Source: Onchidella celtica
Taxonomy: Eukaryota; Mollusca; Gastropoda; Systellommatophora; Onchidiidae
DNA: 64,000 nt
Assembly: GCA_963931925.1 (NCBI GenBank)
Contig: OZ007576.1
Location: forward strand, 19,484,203-19,548,202
Reading direction: 5' to 3'
The notes under the pieces are model-generated. The model saw only the letters and a list, made by a program, of their open reading frames with translations, had not been told where the DNA came from and ran no database searches. The translations under genes and the position numbers were made by a program. Within the stretch, counting starts at the first letter, position 1. Each line of letters opens with the position of its first letter. Shown here one piece after another: positions 48,901 through 62,100 of this stretch.

Positions 48901-51900
48901 TCATCTCATACATGTATTATGTAGAGTTTTGGCTCAGCAATGTCGACGAGCAGTCAGTTTGTGTTCGATAGCGTGTAGTCTGTGTACATGAATATCTCAT
49001 GACATCCACCGGCACGCTGTGGGCGTTTGTTATGTAATACAATGTACACTGTAGTGTCATTCTCTCTTTGTTTTGAAGAGGACATTGTAGAGATTCACTA
49101 ATACGAATACCAGAGATACAGCGCGCGTCATTTGCATGCGCATGGCGAATAGTCAGCGCATAGAGGCCAGCGCGGGGTCATTTGGGGACTCTTTTTCTTG
49201 TTTATTATTCCACCTCCACTTTTTGCATAGCTGAAAGATTCGGCGTTAAAGGTTTCCAGCTGTATTATTATGACAAGGCGCTAGAATAAACCGGAACTGT
49301 GAAACAGCTTGATAAGTGCTCCAACGCATTATTATTAAACAAGTGCCAAAGTTGTGCATTTGTCACACCTCTTCTGCATACTAACAGATCTCCAGTTTTT
49401 CGGAGAATGAAGATAGGACAGACAACAATTTACTAAAGTCGCGATTTGTCTTGGGTCTTTAAAAAAAAATGGGCGAGGGGGGGAGGGGGGTACTTTAAAA
49501 CAAAACAAAACAAAAAATCTTGGAACATGTACCAATGCGCCCATTGGGCAATTTGACTAGTGAATGCGATACCGGAAGAAGTAGCTTTCGATCTTTGCCC
49601 AAAAACAAAATGGCTGCAGTTGTGATATGATCGAGGGCATTGGTACGACCTGAGCATGCCCCATATCTAGGGGGGGGGGGGGGGAGCTAATCTGTAAGTT
49701 GTCGCAAAATGTTAAAAGATGACTTTCTTTCAGTGGTCGAAGCGGTCGACAGTGTTGTGTACATGAGGAGAATGTAGGATGAAGATTTTATGTAACAGAT
49801 AACACGGCAATGTTATTTAGCAAAAAAAATGGATCAAAGTCAAAATGTTATGAAAGTAATGGGGCTGTGTGTTTCTGAATGGGAGTGAGTGAATGAGTGA
49901 GGTGAGGGGAGGGGAGAGATGTAGGTGGATTAAGATGTTGCTGATCGATTTTATCGATTGTTCTCAGGCGTGGGTGTTTTTTTTTTCTTCTTCTTTCGAA
50001 ATGTCGATATCCTCACCCACATGTTGCTGCATGGGAGTTGAACGTAGGGGAGGATTGGTGGCTTGAAGAGAGGTGTGTGTATGTGTGTACATCTGCATGT
50101 GTATACTGTACGCAAGTAATTTATTATAGTATGGTTATATGGGAGCATGGAGGGAAGGGAGAGAAATGTGTGACCAATTTACCGTTGTTGATTTGGTCAC
50201 GTTGGGCCTTGCGCCCCCCCTCCCCCCCCCCCAACACACACACACAGACACGTGACTGTATTTCGGGGACTGCAGTCAGTGGTGATAGTTCGGGGTTTGC
50301 CTCAACCCAGTTCCACCCCTCCCTAACAGAACTGTCCGTGTCTTTAACAGTGTTGTTGACAAAGATGCTATCAGGACCTTCCTGCGTACGTCATTGTGTG
50401 AGGTGTTTACGTGGAAATGTATGTAGGCTGAAATAGGAATGATTGGGGTTATTTCCGTGTTTGTTTGCCTTTTTGTGTTGAAGGAAAGGACATGCATTCT
50501 TAGTGATACACTCATGTACATGATATAGTCTGCTTGTCTTGCCTTGCCTTTTAATGCAGACCTAGGCAAGAGGGTAAGACGGAATGGTCAAACAGGATGA
50601 ACAGGGAAAGCCGCCAAACTGTTCTAGTTAATGAATCCTGCGTAGAAGGGCAGCGTAATGTTAAAGATAGGGTAAGGGTAGGGATTGGGGGGGGGGGCAG
50701 ATGTGGACAGACTGATCACTGACAGTGAAGATGACGTCAGGATGTTGCGTTTGTTTTTTTCGTGAATATGTACCCTGAAGGCAATGTCATAGGAGGGTAA
50801 AGAGCGAGTGTTAGTAGGTGGACGCTTCTGGTAGGGTCTCCATCTGACATTATCGTTGTGTCATATTCTACCCATCGTCTTTCTTTTTCCTAGCACAGTC
50901 TGACTGTTAATACGTCGATGCAACGTGCCCTCTTCAAACTCGAAGGAGAGTATAGGGAGAAGATACCAGAAAAAGACATGAGAGGAAAGAGGTGGTGAGG
51001 GAGCTTTGCATCTCCCATCTTGATCATTTCTCTTTCTTACTTCTGACACTCTCGCTTTGCTTTTCTGAGCACTAACTAGGCACTACAACTTTAATTCGCC
51101 CCCATAATTTCTCTGAATCATTAATTCCTCGGGTATTTTCTTTATTGTTGTATGTACATTTTTGTCTTTTCGGGCAAATGAGGATCGAAACTTTTTAGAT
51201 TTGTGTAAAATCAGGGGACAACGTTCAATCACAAAACACATACATGTACCTCGAAAAGCATTTAACCGATTGGAATGAAACTTAAACATGAGGAAATTGG
51301 TAGTGAGAGAACATTAAATTTCGTGACAAAAGCTCAAAATCCGCAAAATGTCGCACACAACATTATGGCAAGTACCCCATGGTTTATTTTCATTCGACCG
51401 GGAGCGGAGATCGATAAAAATCTGAAACAATCAGAATGATGTAGGACCTTTGCCTGATCCACGCAATAATGTCCTACGTTACAAACTGGTTTTGAGACGC
51501 GGCGTAGTGAATAGCCATGTTTTTGGAAATTGAAGTAACAAAAGTAAAGTAAAGTAAAAGGAAAACAGCGGCTGAAATTACAGTGGGGCCTAACCATGAA
51601 GCTTTCGTGAGTAGTCTGACATGCACTAATTTTTTTGGATGAAATAAAAATATCATTATCTTTATAATAGAAAGATAAACAAGAGGGGGTGAGAAATCCT
51701 GGAGCCGCATTTCAGTTCTGTCTATGAGGAGGAAGTGGCAGGAAGGAGATGGCAACATGGCACCAAGAGCGATAACCCGGGTCTCCCATTGATAAACGTT
51801 GACCATCAACAGGATGTGGCTCCGGGGCTGGGGGGTTATCTGTGACCTTGACCCTGCATTCATGTATGTATACTACATTCCTGACTTGATGGCCAAAACA

Positions 51901-54900
51901 TGCCCGGCCTCTCTGTGGAACGTGAGTCAAGACATTAAACATGGCCGGGGTTGTCTGGTAGAAATGTCGTGGGCAAGGAGCTCCTTGGTCGTGGGCCGTT
52001 ACAGACGTAGTTTCTCTTGCCCGGCGTCAACTTACAGTGCTCAGTTTCTCCCCATTCTCTGTCCTGATTATTATTTTGAAGAAAATTTGAGCAAATTTCC
52101 CTGTTGGTCAGAATACAGTGTGGGGTTGTTTTTGTTGTTTTTTCTATGAAAACGAAGTTTTCTTTTCTACACGCATACTGGAAAAAATAATTATCTGAAA
52201 GATTTTTTAGCCGGAGAGGGGGGCGTGGTGGTAGTGAAGAGGGGGGGGGGGGTTAAGATCAAAGCGGTTGACCTAAAATTGATGGGAGAGTGGGGGATGA
52301 GAGAGAAAGGTAGGGGAGGAACGAGACAGACAGTGAGAGACTCACAGAGACAGACAGAGGTAGAGAAAGAAAGAGTGGCGAAGACACACACACACACACT
52401 GAGAGACTGCCAGAGAGAGAGAGGGAGAGAAAGAAAAAGGAGGAGAGATGGACAGACAAGACGCACACACACACACTGAGAGACTGCCAGAGAGAGAAAG
52501 AAAGAGGGGAGAGGTGGACAGACAGACAGACACGCATACACACAGAAGGAGAGAACGAAAGAGGAAAGAGAGTGAGAAAGAGAATTACAGAGAGAAGGAG
52601 ATTGGCAGAGTGAGCCTAATGCGACCGTGCCTATCGATTATCGCTTGTTCTTCATCGTAAAGAAAACCTTCAGCGGCTTCAGCATGGAAAGTTTGCCAAG
52701 TCAAGAGCTAGGGGAAAAAAACACAACAAAAAAAAACACCCACTACAATCCACGGCCAGAAACACAAGGACAGAAAACGAACCCGTAGTCGAATCATGCA
52801 CATGTATGCAAACTTGTGCCAAGCTCGGGGTTTTTGTTTGCATTATCATGGCACATTGTGCAGGTTTTTACCTGGTGCTCGGATGATGCAACAGCACCCA
52901 GCATCTCTCATGGGCGAGTGTGAATATCTCGTTATCGATGCTACAGCTAATCGATACCTCCACTGTCGTTATTTTACTCTTGGCTTCAAGTACTCAGTGC
53001 ACACAATGGTCCATTTCAGATAAATCAGGTTGAATTACTCAGTGCGCACAATGGTCCATTTCAAATAAATCAGGTTTGCCTTTGTTATGATAACATGCCA
53101 CGTATGTGATGTGTAAACTTGGCGAAAGCAGTTCTTCGGGCAGTCAAAATGTGGCGAAAAGAAAACGTTGTATGTAACAAAGCCTCGCGTGAGAAATAAT
53201 GCAAAAACACCGAAACGATACAATAAAACTCAAAGGAAGGGAAAGACAAAGGAGTTCCTGCTTAATAAGACCTTCGTCAGGCAAAAATAAATAAATAAAT
53301 AAATAGATAAATAATGAAACTGTATGAAAAGAGATATTGAAAAGAAAATGAAAGAAAGAAATTGTAGCTTGACAAACATGCGGACATATCGCACTGCTGC
53401 GATCCCATAGAGTTTCTGTGTCTTGTATTAGATGCGATTTCGCAGAATTTCAGACCATTGCAGTTTGAGAGCATTTGTTTCATGTTCTTGCTTCAATATT
53501 ATTTTATGGTCCTTATTGACAAGTAACATTTCTTTGTACAAGGGAGTTAAATCATTTATATTTTATTACAGCCTGCCCTCGCTGTGCACTTTTCAGGTCA
53601 GCGTGTCCCCTTAGTAGGACAAGGTTCTAACTCTCCCTTCCGTCAACTTTGGAGAAATCGAGGATTGAAGTTTCATGTGAACAAAGCTTTTTTGGGGCAG
53701 AGAATTTGTTTCTTTTTAGTAATACACGTACTTACAAATTATCACACAGAATCTGCTTGATACACTGACACACAATAGGGAAGGCCTGTAGAGATGAGTG
53801 GGTAGTGTGTAACTCGGTTCAGCCAAAAAGTGGAGATAGAACCTTGTTAATGTTATTCTAAAGGGACGAGCAGCTGTTCACGCAGAGATATGACGCGGTA
53901 CTAAGTCCATGTTTTTTTTTTGGGGGGGGGGGGGGATTAGCGACTGCATTTTCCGTTTTCTTTCGTGGGGGGGGGGGGGGGTGACTGAGGCCGAAGGGAT
54001 GAGGCGATTGATAGAAATGTTTGGAACAGAAGCATTCAGGATCAGAGAGAGTATGGACAAGACCAGGATCGGGAGACTCGCTAAATGAGGGAGGATTGCT
54101 GGGTTTTTGTAAAGTGAACGAAGAGTGCGTATCTGATTAGCAGCAGGCCTATTAAATATAGTATCGTAGGATACAAAGTGTGATAGTTGGTGTGTATCGA
54201 AAGACATTGAATTTCAGTTCTTTGCTAGCTGGCAAGTTCAGTCTCATATGCCCAAGTCATCTCCTCTTCTTTCCCTTTCTCTCTCCCACTCTCTCTTTCT
54301 CCCTTTCCCCTCTTCACTCCACTTCCCCCCCCCCCCTCCCTCCCAGTCTCTCTCTTCTCCACCTCCCCAAATCTCTCTCTCTCTTTCTCTCTCAGCTAGA
54401 AACATTCAAATGGGTTGTTACGAATCCGTATTTTTGTAATCGATAATTCACACAAAGAAGAAAAACCGTACATTTTGGCATCGCAGGCCTCAAAAATATC
54501 GGTAGGGACCAGCTGTTGGGTTCACCCCTCACCAAAACAGTGGGACACGTGCAGTGCTATAAATAGCCCGAGTCACGGAAAGACACATGCACTCTGTATT
54601 GTTGTTTTGTTTTGTTTTTTAGAGTGGAAAAAGATGTTTGGGCGGCAGAATACTGCTGGCAACAAAAGGATGCAATTGTCCTCTGTGTACTGAGTTGGGT
54701 GGAGGTCTTAAATGGGCAAAGGGGGGGGGGGGAGGGGGGCGTGAGTTCATTTAGTTCAGACTGTTCTTTTATGGGATTTAAAAAGGGAAGAGAGGAGGAG
54801 GTGTATTTGATGAGATATTTGACACAGCTGTGACTTTCACTTTTTACTAAAATAACAATGATAATAGTAATGAAAATAAAATTATGAAATATATTAGCAC

Positions 54901-56078
54901 TTATATAATATATATACATTTATATAAAATGTGTCGTCATTGAAATATTAAATTCAGTTGGTTTATACTGAAATTGTTGTTTTTTTTTTTTAGCAAAAGC
55001 AGTCTCATGGCACTTAAATCCCTTCTGATTCTGACACTCAGTAGATAGTGTAAAAGTTAAATAATGAAAAAATTATTAGATATCACTGAAAATGAAGACC
55101 AGAATGATGGAGAAACGACCATAGTCACACGTCCATGCATTGTTAATGGTGAAAGAGAAAAGCAACCAGTTTCATCAGAGGGAGTCTTTACTTACGTAGA
55201 AAAAAACGGGCCTTTGGGACAAAATAGGCGTCGTAATAATTTTTTTTCTGAATAACCAAAAAATCTATAAAATTGCACTATGGTCATTTGTCCATCTGGG
55301 TCTTCAAACAGAAGAAGAGTTGGGGAAACCTAGAATCTCTATGGGAGGAATGTGGCCTGGTACTTAGAGAACTACATGGAACGAACCCTTACACTTCTTG
55401 ATGCCCCTTAGAAGTTGCGTCATAGTTCTGTATCTGTTTATCCTGCTAGAAACTCAGATGTGTGGAACCTTGTACAATGTCATATATTGTATTGTATTCA
55501 GAGTGACCCAGCAGCCAGCAGTAATATCTTGCTTTTTGTGTTAAGTTCACTGTTTCGTGTACGTGCTGTGCCATACCGCTCTCGGACCCCCAGTCTGTCG
55601 GCACAGATTTAGAGGTCACAACATAACACCCTCACTCGCCCCCTTCCCCCCCCCCCAACCTTCTTCCACGTTTCCCGTCGAGGTGATGTTGGAAGGTGAG
55701 CGGTGGTGTGGAGGCGCGGCTGTCTGGCTCGTCTCTGATTGGCTAAGAAATAGGCCTGGCCCAGCGAGGGTCTGTTTACATTTTAGGTACGGCCAGGACT
55801 CCAGCCGATCTCACGGCCGTGTTGGCTTTGACGGGGATTAGTTTTATCATCCCTGGTCGTTCTCTCTCTCTTTCTCTCCCTCCCTCACTCACTCTCTTTT
55901 CTCTCTTGTTCTCTCTTGCACACTGTCTGGCTTCCCTATTTCTCCACCTTTTTTTTTTTTATCTCTCTCTCCCCCCCACCCTCCTTTAGTACAAGTACAG
56001 GTAGTAGAGATCTTTCTTTTTGGGGGATCACTTCTCTGCTTCAACGCCTCGAATCTTTTCCTACCCCCTCTCACTCCC

Positions 56079-56168
<90 letters not shown>

Positions 56169-59100
56169 AACACGCACACACAGAGAGAGAGGGAGAGAAG
56201 GGAAGCGATATAGCAGGACATAATAAACAGACCAAAAACAAAAAAACAACAACAACAAAAAATCAAGGTTTCTGATACAGTGTAAACAACAAGGAATTTG
56301 GACCAGAGACTCGTGTTTGATATCAGCATACTTTTCACCCTTCCCGCTATCTATTCTCACATTCCCGCCCTGGGATAGAAAACATACGCCCAGCGAGGTT
56401 GGAGCGCCAGATAATAATGCTCGCCTCTGTGAAAAAAAAAAAAAATGACCACAGCGTTCCCGATACATGTAAACATGACCGTATTTTTGTGACTGCTGAC
56501 ATGGTTGTGTCCTGGGAGTCTGTCCGTGTGAGCAAAAGTAGCTAGATCTGAAGCGGGTGGTTAGTGGGCGCTCCCGGTGGGATCTCCTGTGTTTAGGTCT
56601 TTATTTTAATTTACGCCTCACTTTTTCTTGTTTTCATTTTTCTTGTTGGTGTGGTAGGAATTTTTTTTTTTTTTTTAGAATTTTGACTGGGCAGCGGCCT
56701 GTTCGGCCTGCGCTTTTCGATTTCCAACTGCCAAGGTATCTTTAACGTGCGGAACGTGCACACGGACCCTCCGAATTTTTCGTCCTTATCCGAGATGACT
56801 AGATGCTCGATCCTACCTACCATAGGATCAGGGACAGGAAAATTTGAAGAAAATCTCAAAATTCCAACATGCCATGCCTGCATCGACCGGGATTCGAACC
56901 CGGTACCTTCGGCATGAGAGGCGAGCACCTTGTCCCTAGGCGCGGCCACCGTGTCCCCCGTCTCCCCCTGTCCTATCATTCTGTTATGCCAGTGGTCTTG
57001 TTTCTTTCCAGCACAATGTGACCGTTAGTCGCCGATTTGCTTTCTCCGAACTCAAACTCAGCTGGATATGACTGGAACACTTGTAGTTTGTAGTATGCTG
57101 CCCTATCACGAAACCGCATACCTGCGAAGGATCCACTTTTTGCGAGGGGGGGGGGGGGAACTAAAGAACTATTTTACTGATGTATACTTTAGTGGTGAAG
57201 CTTTTGAAATGGGCCTTTCGTAATCCCTGCCTAAGTCAATATAGAAAACATATTATTCTTCCTTGGAGTTTATGGAATATTTGGCAAAAAGAATTGTCCT
57301 TGGCATGGCACCTCTGCGAAGAGTCAATGCACTTCCTCGGTTTCATGATTGAATCAGCGAATAGTTTAGTAGAGACAGTTGTTAGCTACCATTACAATAC
57401 TGACAGCATAAAGCTGGGTTCTCATGTATACGGAAACGGCAACGGAAGCGTCAAAGAGCCACCAAGTAGTGAAATAGAAAGAATGTTTCCGCACGCCGTT
57501 TCCGTACACATGGAAACACTCTTTTTCCTATATGAGGGATTTTTGGCCGTTTCCGTTTCCGTACACATGAGAACCCAGCTTTAGTAGTGGTGGTAGGCGT
57601 AGATTGTCACGAGCAGAGTTAGGGTCTTGGGGATGTTATGACTGCACGAGAGGCAGCTAACTCACACTCGGACACAACCACACAAGAAAAGTATTCAATA
57701 ACTAGAGCGTATATCTATGTCAGGCCGGTCAGGCCATCTTATTATTTAAATATTAATAAACAAAACAAAAGACAATAGAGGTATATTCAAAGCAATAAAT
57801 TCTAATTACTAACTTAATCTATGATATTCATGTAACTATGGTTCCTTATTGGATGTACTGCAATCAATAGCAAATGGGTATATTATACGAAACTAGATAT
57901 CAATCTAAAGTGACAGTGGAGTCGCCACTGGCCAGTCGCCAGGCAAACTCTCCCTAAATCATTATGGGCTTGAATGTTAGGAGAGCCCAGTACGTTCAAA
58001 GCCTACAGAAGCACACTTCGGCTTGTAGGTAATTAAGCAGTTGCAAAAGACTATATATACACTCGAGCCAAAAAGTTAAGCAACCTTCACTAACAAGATT
58101 TGTGAACTCTTGCCATTCAATTATTGACTTTTTTGTTTTTGTATAACACGTCCGTCCACCAAAAGCATGGAAGCACGAGCTTTGGTGCTACTAACGAAAC
58201 AAGAACTCGCAGCTAAGTAAACTGGTTCACTTCGTTCCTGTTGAATTCGTTTATTGTTCGTTTTTTTTTCTTCACTTGACAAAGGCGAAAGCCGAAAATT
58301 TGTTTATTTTCTGTCTTCTCTTTAGTTTGCTTTGTATTGTTTGGGTTTTATTTCTCACGCGGGGCTGTGCAACATACAACCTTTTCTTTTTGCCCAATTT
58401 TGACTTTGCTTATAGCCCTGCTGCGACCCCACAGTTTTTCTGTGGTTTTTATGATATTTCGTAGATAGTGGTAGTATCCCAGAGAATCCGAAAGACGGTG
58501 CACCCAAATAGACGGTGAAGAGCGCAAAGTGGCCGTTCTTGTGCTGACGCGCCGTACGTAAAAGCAAAACTCAAACTCAGACCCAGAGAATCCAGGGTTC
58601 TAGATATATTTACATTTTTTTAATGCTGCAACTATATCAAAACACATTTCTACCTGTATCATCACTGACATGGAACTTAGAGAGTGGTAGTGGTGGCAGG
58701 TAAGGAGTTCGTGGGCGGACACTGGACACAGGACAGGTGATGACCGTTCTCGACCTCGTAACCTGGCAGGGAAAGGGGAGAGGGGCAGTGGGGACTTGAG
58801 GAGAGGAGTAGTCAATTTTTTACTGTAGATGAACACATAAAAGAAAAACAACCCAGAAACTTTGTGGGGTCGCGGCATGACTTGAAACAACGTCAAAATG
58901 TGGCAAAAAGAAAACTTCGTATGCAGCAAAGCCTCCCATAAGAAATAATCCGTTTTATTATGGGGTTTCTGTATTACTTACGCGAGGCTTTGCTACATAG
59001 AACGTCGTCTTTTTGCCGCAGTTTGACTTTACTGTAGATGAGAATATTGATTCTTAAGCCCAGACAATTTGACGATTTTGTTTGTTTGCTTGTTTGTTGA

Positions 59101-62100
59101 CTTGTTTGTTTGTTTGTTTTCATCCTGACTGCCAGTTTCTGTGGAGATGGTGGGTGTTTGAGTCTGAGATTACCCCTAACCCAACCCATCCCAAATCGCT
59201 TGTTATTTTTTGTTTTATTGTCTTTGCATGTTTGATGTTTTGCAAAAAGAATTCCAGAGATGTAGACAAGAAACATGGAAAATCACATGTGAATCATGCT
59301 AATTGTTTTTTCTTGTCTATTGACAGTTGCAAGAAAGGAGAACTGTTTGATTATTTGACGTCAGTTGTGTCACTCTCAGAAAAAAGAACCAGGTAAATAC
59401 GTAATTATATTAACTGCATTTATTTTTTTTTGTTTTTCTTCTTATTTAATTTTGTGTTTACCCTTATAAAGCCTGTTTGGCCTACACTGTGTCACTTCTT
59501 CATGCCAGATTTCAGTAAGATCTGTTCAGCAGTTTTTGAGCCTGTTATTAGTGGCAAAGGGGTTTTCTTGTATATTTATATTATAGATATGGCCAAGGAT
59601 GATAACGTGTTGTCATTGTTGTCAGAGTAAACATACAATATGGCAAGAATCTGTAAAATCATAATGAAGAAGGTGAATTTCTCAGAACAGGAATGTTTGT
59701 CCTTCCGCAATATGAATTGGACAGTCCTACTTTCATCAAAGATAGAGACAGCTAGCGCGTTTAACATGCTTATATTTTGCATCGCCACCTAGCAATGAAT
59801 GCATCGAACTCATAACCAATGTCGCATTTTTAAAAAGTCAATATGGGGAAAATATAGGGAATTTTATTTACTGTTCAGCTATCGCTGTAGGCCTTGATTG
59901 ACGTCACTTATTTTGTAATTATAATATCAATCACTGTAGGAAAACTGCGGCTATTTTTTTTCCATCTTTTTTTTTTACTCGCAGTAGCACTGTAATAAAT
60001 TCTCATCATTAATTTATCATCATATCAGATGTTCCTTTAATTGTGCCATGGGCCCCGCCCCCTAATCAGCGCACAAACTGTGTGCACAATTCCTTTAGAG
60101 GCACAAAGAAAGGGGTGTCTCGTCTTATTGTATCTACATGTAGTATGTTTGTTTCATGCCACTTGCTATTGTTTGTTTTTGTTTTTTTGAATTGACATAA
60201 TCTTGATTGGCTGAAAATTCTCCCCCCCCACAGAATATTCATGCGACAACTTATAGAGGCTGTAGATAGTTTTCATGACAAGGATATTGTGCACAGAGAT
60301 CTCAAGGTAAGCTCAGTCTGCAGTTCAGCCACTTGGTCACTTTATTTTGGACAGTTGGAAGCATAACCCTTTTGCTGCCACATCATATGTTGCAGAAGAC
60401 TGCCACATGGCCAATATATCCGCCCTACTATTTCAGGCTAAAACTGCCGCAAGACCGATAAATCGGCAGACATTGGTCCAGCATGTGTTTGCACTCCTAA
60501 TTTTACTACTCCCTGCTGTCTTTCTACCTGGTAATCCATTATTCTGGTAATCTAACTAAGGGAAGGAGTGATGAAAGGGCATTTGGGCTTGGCAGCAAAG
60601 GGTTAAGATAAGATAAGATATAGCTTTATTATCCTGTTTCTACGAAATTTGTTGTCACAGCATCAGTAGTGGTACAACAGCAAATACAATATCTAAGACC
60701 TGCAGGTCTTTAACGCATACCGCACACACGCACACACGCACATTGCTCACACAACACTACCAGCAAGTGTGAACATTACTCACACTGTCAGAACAATCCA
60801 TTAGGACAAAACTACAACAATAAACTGAACAATTTTGTTGTGACACAGACATTTAAAATGCCTTTATTAAGGAGGTATACCATTTCTTTATCAACTTTCG
60901 AGGGCCGCATAATAAAACTATCATAATCCAACGTTTTGAAAAAATTGAGATTTTTTGACATGCTTACTGCCCTTGACAGCCCACATAATTATTGTGTAAG
61001 TTAAGGGTTAAATTTTGAAAACTTACGAAGAAAATTATTCAGTTTCTTGCTTCTTCTGAAAAATTTGTGAAAACCAGTTATTTGTGAGAAAGGAAATTTC
61101 CTTTAGCATAGCAAATTCAAATTAGATTTCTGGAAACTTTTTTGTCACAAAACAAAACAAAAACATCTCTAAGAAAATGTTCAGATTTTAATAAAAAGTC
61201 TGTTTAGAGATTGTCTTGGATGCTGTGAACGTGTTATAACTACCTGGGATGCCCAGTGAACAGTATGGAATATTTGCCTGAAGTGAAATAAGCTCTTCAT
61301 TTTATGGAAATATTTTTTAAAAAACACATAAAAGTTTGTTTTTCCTTTCCATTAATTTCTTTGTCATCATAACATTTCTTGTGCAAAGTTTTGTAACGTA
61401 CACTCTTTTCTCTATTTTTGCAATATTTTAACCCTAATCCTCTCATTATGCAAGGTGAATTGGTGCACCATTTACTGTTGTTGTTTTTTTTTTCTAAAGT
61501 TATGTTTACTTTATACAATGTTTGTACTGTGCTAACCATTGGACCCTTGCTGACATTTGCTTTATATCAACAGCCAGAGAACATCTTGCTAGATGATGAA
61601 CTCAACATCAAGGTATCAGACTTTGGCTTTGCTACAATAGTGCAACCTAATGAGGAATTAACAGGTGAGCCACATCACAATGACTCTCATGCTACAGTGT
61701 ATCTGCCCGTGTGCACGTTGCGCACGTTAAAGATACCTTGGCAGTTGGAAATCGTAAAGAGCAGGCCGAAAGGCCGCTGCCCGGGCAAAATTGAAATTAA
61801 TAGATTAAAAATTTATCCATATCAGTCTGTTGTCTTGCATTTTCCTAACACAATGTGTCTGTGATCCAGTTGACATGCTTTCTTCAAACTCAAACCCAAC
61901 TGAGCAGTCTTTGTCATACGGGCCATCCATTAAGTATGTGGTCTGTAGAATTGTAGGGAATACATGTATACATTACAAGTACTAACCTATTTAAACTGCT
62001 TTCCTGACTCTACTTAAATGTACCATTTTTGTGCTCCCCTACAGAGCTGTGTGGCACCCCAGGCTATCTAGCACCAGAGGTTTTAGCTCATTCTATGTAT

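Larger units (their letters stand above)
50950..53600. other. Intron 3 segment, mostly unassigned
   Basis: Contains a GA/CA tract (52310-52600), a 45-bp direct repeat (52991-53077) and a family I fragment (53115-53215). No exon seen. Confidence 0.45.
47928..59326 (+). other. PHKG: PHKG intron 3 (11.4 kb)
   Basis: Starts GTAAGT, ends TATTGACAG. Packed with MITEs, one SINE, tandem repeats and CT/GA tracts; no further exon recognised. Confidence 0.88.
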
